From contig NZ_JBLKNW010000001.1 of NCBI RefSeq assembly GCF_051414035.1, forward strand, positions 1-64,000: a stretch of 64,000 nucleotides of DNA, in the 5' to 3' direction. A program made the translations under genes and the position numbers. The notes beneath the pieces were generated by a model that worked only from the letters and a program-made list of their open reading frames with translations, made no database searches and was not told the DNA's origin. Within the stretch, counting starts at the first letter, position 1, and every line of letters begins with the position of its first letter. Shown here in pieces: positions 62,304-64,000 of the stretch. This stretch comes from Halosimplex amylolyticum (GTDB lineage: Archaea; Halobacteriota; Halobacteria; Halobacteriales; Haloarculaceae).

Positions 62304-63362
62304 ATGTCTGAATCAGAATTCGCGACGGAACGACCGCAGGAAGACCGCGACACCGTCCTGGAGGTCCGCGGCGCCACAGTCACGTACGAGATGGGGCGCG
62401 GCCAGGCGCGTGTCCTGAACGAGATCGACCTCGACATCTACCGCGGGGAGACCCTCGGGATCGTCGGGGAGTCCGGGTCGGGCAAGTCGATGTTCGCCTC
62501 GACGCTGATGGACGCCGTCGAGGACCCGGGCGTCCTCCGGGGGAGTATCACCTACTACCCCGAGGGGGGCGACCCGGTCGACGTCACGGACCTGGAGGGC
62601 GGCGACACCAAGCGGCTCCGCTGGGAGGAGATCGCGCTGGTCTCCCAGGGCGCGATGAGCGCGTTCAACCCCACCAAGCCGATCCGGACCCACTTCGAGG
62701 AGACCCTCTCGGCGCACAACGCCGACAAGGACGAGGGGATGGAGCGGGCCCGCGATATCATGCGGGACCTGAACCTCGACCCCGACGCCATCCTCGACGA
62801 GTACCAGCACGAGCTCTCGGGCGGACAGCGACAGCGGGCGCTGGTGGCACTGGGGCTCGTCCTCGAACCCGAGGTGCTGATCCTCGACGAGCCGACGGCG
62901 GCGCTCGACCTGCTGATGCAGCGGTCGATCCTGCGCCTGCTCTACACCATCAAGGAGGAGTACGACATCACGCTGATCGTCATCAGTCACGACCTCCCGG
63001 TCGTCTCGGGATTCGTCGACCGCCTCGGCGTCATGTACGCCTTCGAGTTCGTCGAACTCGGCGAGACCCGGGACGTGATGCACAACGGCGCCCACCCGTA
63101 CACGCGGGCGCTGCTGCGGTCGACGCCGAACCTGGCGATGGACGTCGACGACATCACCACTATCGAGGGGTCGAGCCCGGACCCGATCAACATCCCTTCG
63201 GGGTGTTCGTACAGCCCGCGGTGCCCGATCGCCGACGACCGCTGTACCATCGAGGACCCGGACCTGATCGAACTGGAAGACGACCACGACGTGGCGTGTT
63301 TCTACCCGGACCGCGCCCGGAAGGAACTGCCAGTCACGCTCTCGGAGGATGATTCAGAATGA
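62304..63362 (+). CDS. ABC transporter ATP-binding protein, DppD type
   Basis: 352 residues. Walker A GESGSGKS (55-62), signature LSGGQRQRALVALGL, Walker B VLILDEPTAALD and H-loop VISHD. The C-terminal oligopeptide-type cluster CSYSPRCPIADDRC is present; in the related DppD an iron-sulfur cluster site of this kind occurs. Its stop overlaps the next ATPase start as ATGA. Confidence 0.93.
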   Translation: MSESEFATERPQEDRDTVLEVRGATVTYEMGRGQARVLNEIDLDIYRGETLGIVGESGSGKSMFASTLMDAVEDPGVLRGSITYYPEGGDPVDVTDLEGGDTKRLRWEEIALVSQGAMSAFNPTKPIRTHFEETLSAHNADKDEGMERARDIMRDLNLDPDAILDEYQHELSGGQRQRALVALGLVLEPEVLILDEPTAALDLLMQRSILRLLYTIKEEYDITLIVISHDLPVVSGFVDRLGVMYAFEFVELGETRDVMHNGAHPYTRALLRSTPNLAMDVDDITTIEGSSPDPINIPSGCSYSPRCPIADDRCTIEDPDLIELEDDHDVACFYPDRARKELPVTLSEDDSE

Positions 63363-64000
63363 GCACGATCGATACAGACGACGACGTGATCGACAACGAC
63401 GAACCGGTACTGTCCATGGAGAACGTCTCCGTGGAGTACCAGGACGAATCGCTGCTCGCGTCGGCGCTTCCCGACAGCGTGACAGACCGCCTCGGGATGG
63501 GCGAGGAACCCGTCCACGCGGTCGACGACGTCTCGCTGGAGATCGGCGAGGAGGACGTCGTCGTCCTGATCGGCGAGTCCGGGTCGGGGAAGACGACGCT
63601 CGGCCGGACCGCCATCGGGCTCCAGGAGCCCACTTCGGGATCGGTCAAGTACCGCGGGTACGACGTCGACGCCGTCGAACGCGGCGAACACGCGGGCGAG
63701 GTGTACGCCGAGGACATCCGCCGGGCGCTCCAGATCGTCCATCAGGACTCCGACGCGGCGCTGAACCCCTACCGGACGATCCGGTCGCAACTGGCCGAGC
63801 CACTGAAACTGTGGTACCCGGAGATGGACCTCAACGACCGCCAGGAGCGCATCTCGACCATGCTCCACACCACGGGGGTCACGCCCGCAGAGGACTACAT
63901 GGAGCGGTACCCGCACGAACTCAGCGGCGGCGAGAAACAGCGCGTCGCCATCATCCGCGCGATGTTGCTCGAACCCGACCTCATCCTCGCCGACGAGGTG
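63359..64000 (+). CDS. ABC transporter ATP-binding protein, DppF type, cut by the window end
   Basis: 214 residues visible. Walker A GESGSGKTT (72-80), Q-loop IVHQDSDAALNPYRTI, signature LSGGEKQRVAIIRAM and the start of Walker B LILADEV are present; the rest is beyond the window. Second ATPase of the importer. Confidence 0.93.
   Translation, partial: MSTIDTDDDVIDNDEPVLSMENVSVEYQDESLLASALPDSVTDRLGMGEEPVHAVDDVSLEIGEEDVVVLIGESGSGKTTLGRTAIGLQEPTSGSVKYRGYDVDAVERGEHAGEVYAEDIRRALQIVHQDSDAALNPYRTIRSQLAEPLKLWYPEMDLNDRQERISTMLHTTGVTPAEDYMERYPHELSGGEKQRVAIIRAMLLEPDLILADEV

Noticed and set aside
1..64000. CRISPR arrays, tRNA/rRNA genes, intact insertion sequences or prophage
   Set aside because: I looked for regularly spaced repeats, tRNA-like T-loops, transposase motifs and phage structural genes and saw none. 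A short tRNA could still be missed by eye; tRNAscan-SE would settle it.

Overview
The window is GC-rich DNA from a halophilic archaeon (class Halobacteria). The predicted proteins are strongly acidic (Asp/Glu-rich, few Lys). Several secreted proteins carry twin-arginine signals followed by a lipobox. Many starts lie about 25-30 bp downstream of a TATA-like box with no leader, and many adjacent genes overlap as ATGA or GTGA. Several families are ones I know mainly from haloarchaea: Bat-type HTH_10 regulators, FilR1/DUF1724-type regulators, ~50-residue zinc-ribbon proteins, and the DUF4129/DUF58/DUF7519/MoxR cluster. I see no rRNA, tRNA, CRISPR array, intact insertion sequence or prophage. Species cannot be told from the sequence alone.

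Layout. 1-7.1 kb: a multicopper oxidase (cut by the window edge), a rhodanese/metallo-beta-lactamase protein, a SoxB-like metallophosphatase, a TauE/SafE-type exporter and regulators; together these look like a sulfur-compound handling module. 7.3-17.5 kb: membrane and housekeeping genes (bactofilin-like protein, MFS transporter, CPBP protease, RNase HI-like protein, FilR1 regulator, BBE-type flavoprotein, class C beta-lactamase-like hydrolase with a membrane tail, DUF998 protein, PadR regulator). 18-22.2 kb: a fused FAD/Fe-S 2-hydroxyacid dehydrogenase followed by an alanine/serine-glyoxylate-type aminotransferase. 22.3-38.5 kb: response regulator, zinc-ribbon miniproteins, RecQ-like helicase, glutamate dehydrogenase, histidine kinase, NAD(P)HX repair enzyme, DUF763 protein, ketopantoate reductase, a secreted ComEC-like hydrolase with a lamin-tail domain, small sulfur/zinc proteins, a truncated sugar-epimerase remnant, an AGE-family epimerase and a TRAM protein.

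38.5-53.4 kb forms a catabolic island: D-galactonate dehydratase-like DgoD, an LUD/Fe-S lactate-utilisation-type pair, hydroxypyruvate-isomerase-like protein, IclR regulator, FAH-family hydrolase/dehydratase, cupin, amidohydrolase, zinc alcohol dehydrogenase and a peptide/oligosaccharide-type ABC binding protein. A palindrome of the form TTCCGGTAWTACCGTACA occurs upstream of the IclR gene, several times in a 0.7-kb gene-free gap, and in a shorter form at the promoter of the binding protein. This suggests one IclR-controlled regulon for a sugar acid or related substrate. The matching ABC permeases and ATPases appear only at 60.2-64 kb, after an inserted block containing a beta-propeller protein and the DUF4129 / DUF58 / DUF7519 / MoxR cluster. 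In that cluster the usual small two-helix protein appears fused to the DUF58 protein.

The most interesting unexplained items are the palindrome family and its gene-poor cluster, a multi-hairpin gene-free segment at 28.9-29.1 kb that may be a structured RNA, the 21-glycine run in the multicopper oxidase, and several mini-ORFs whose stop overlaps the next start.
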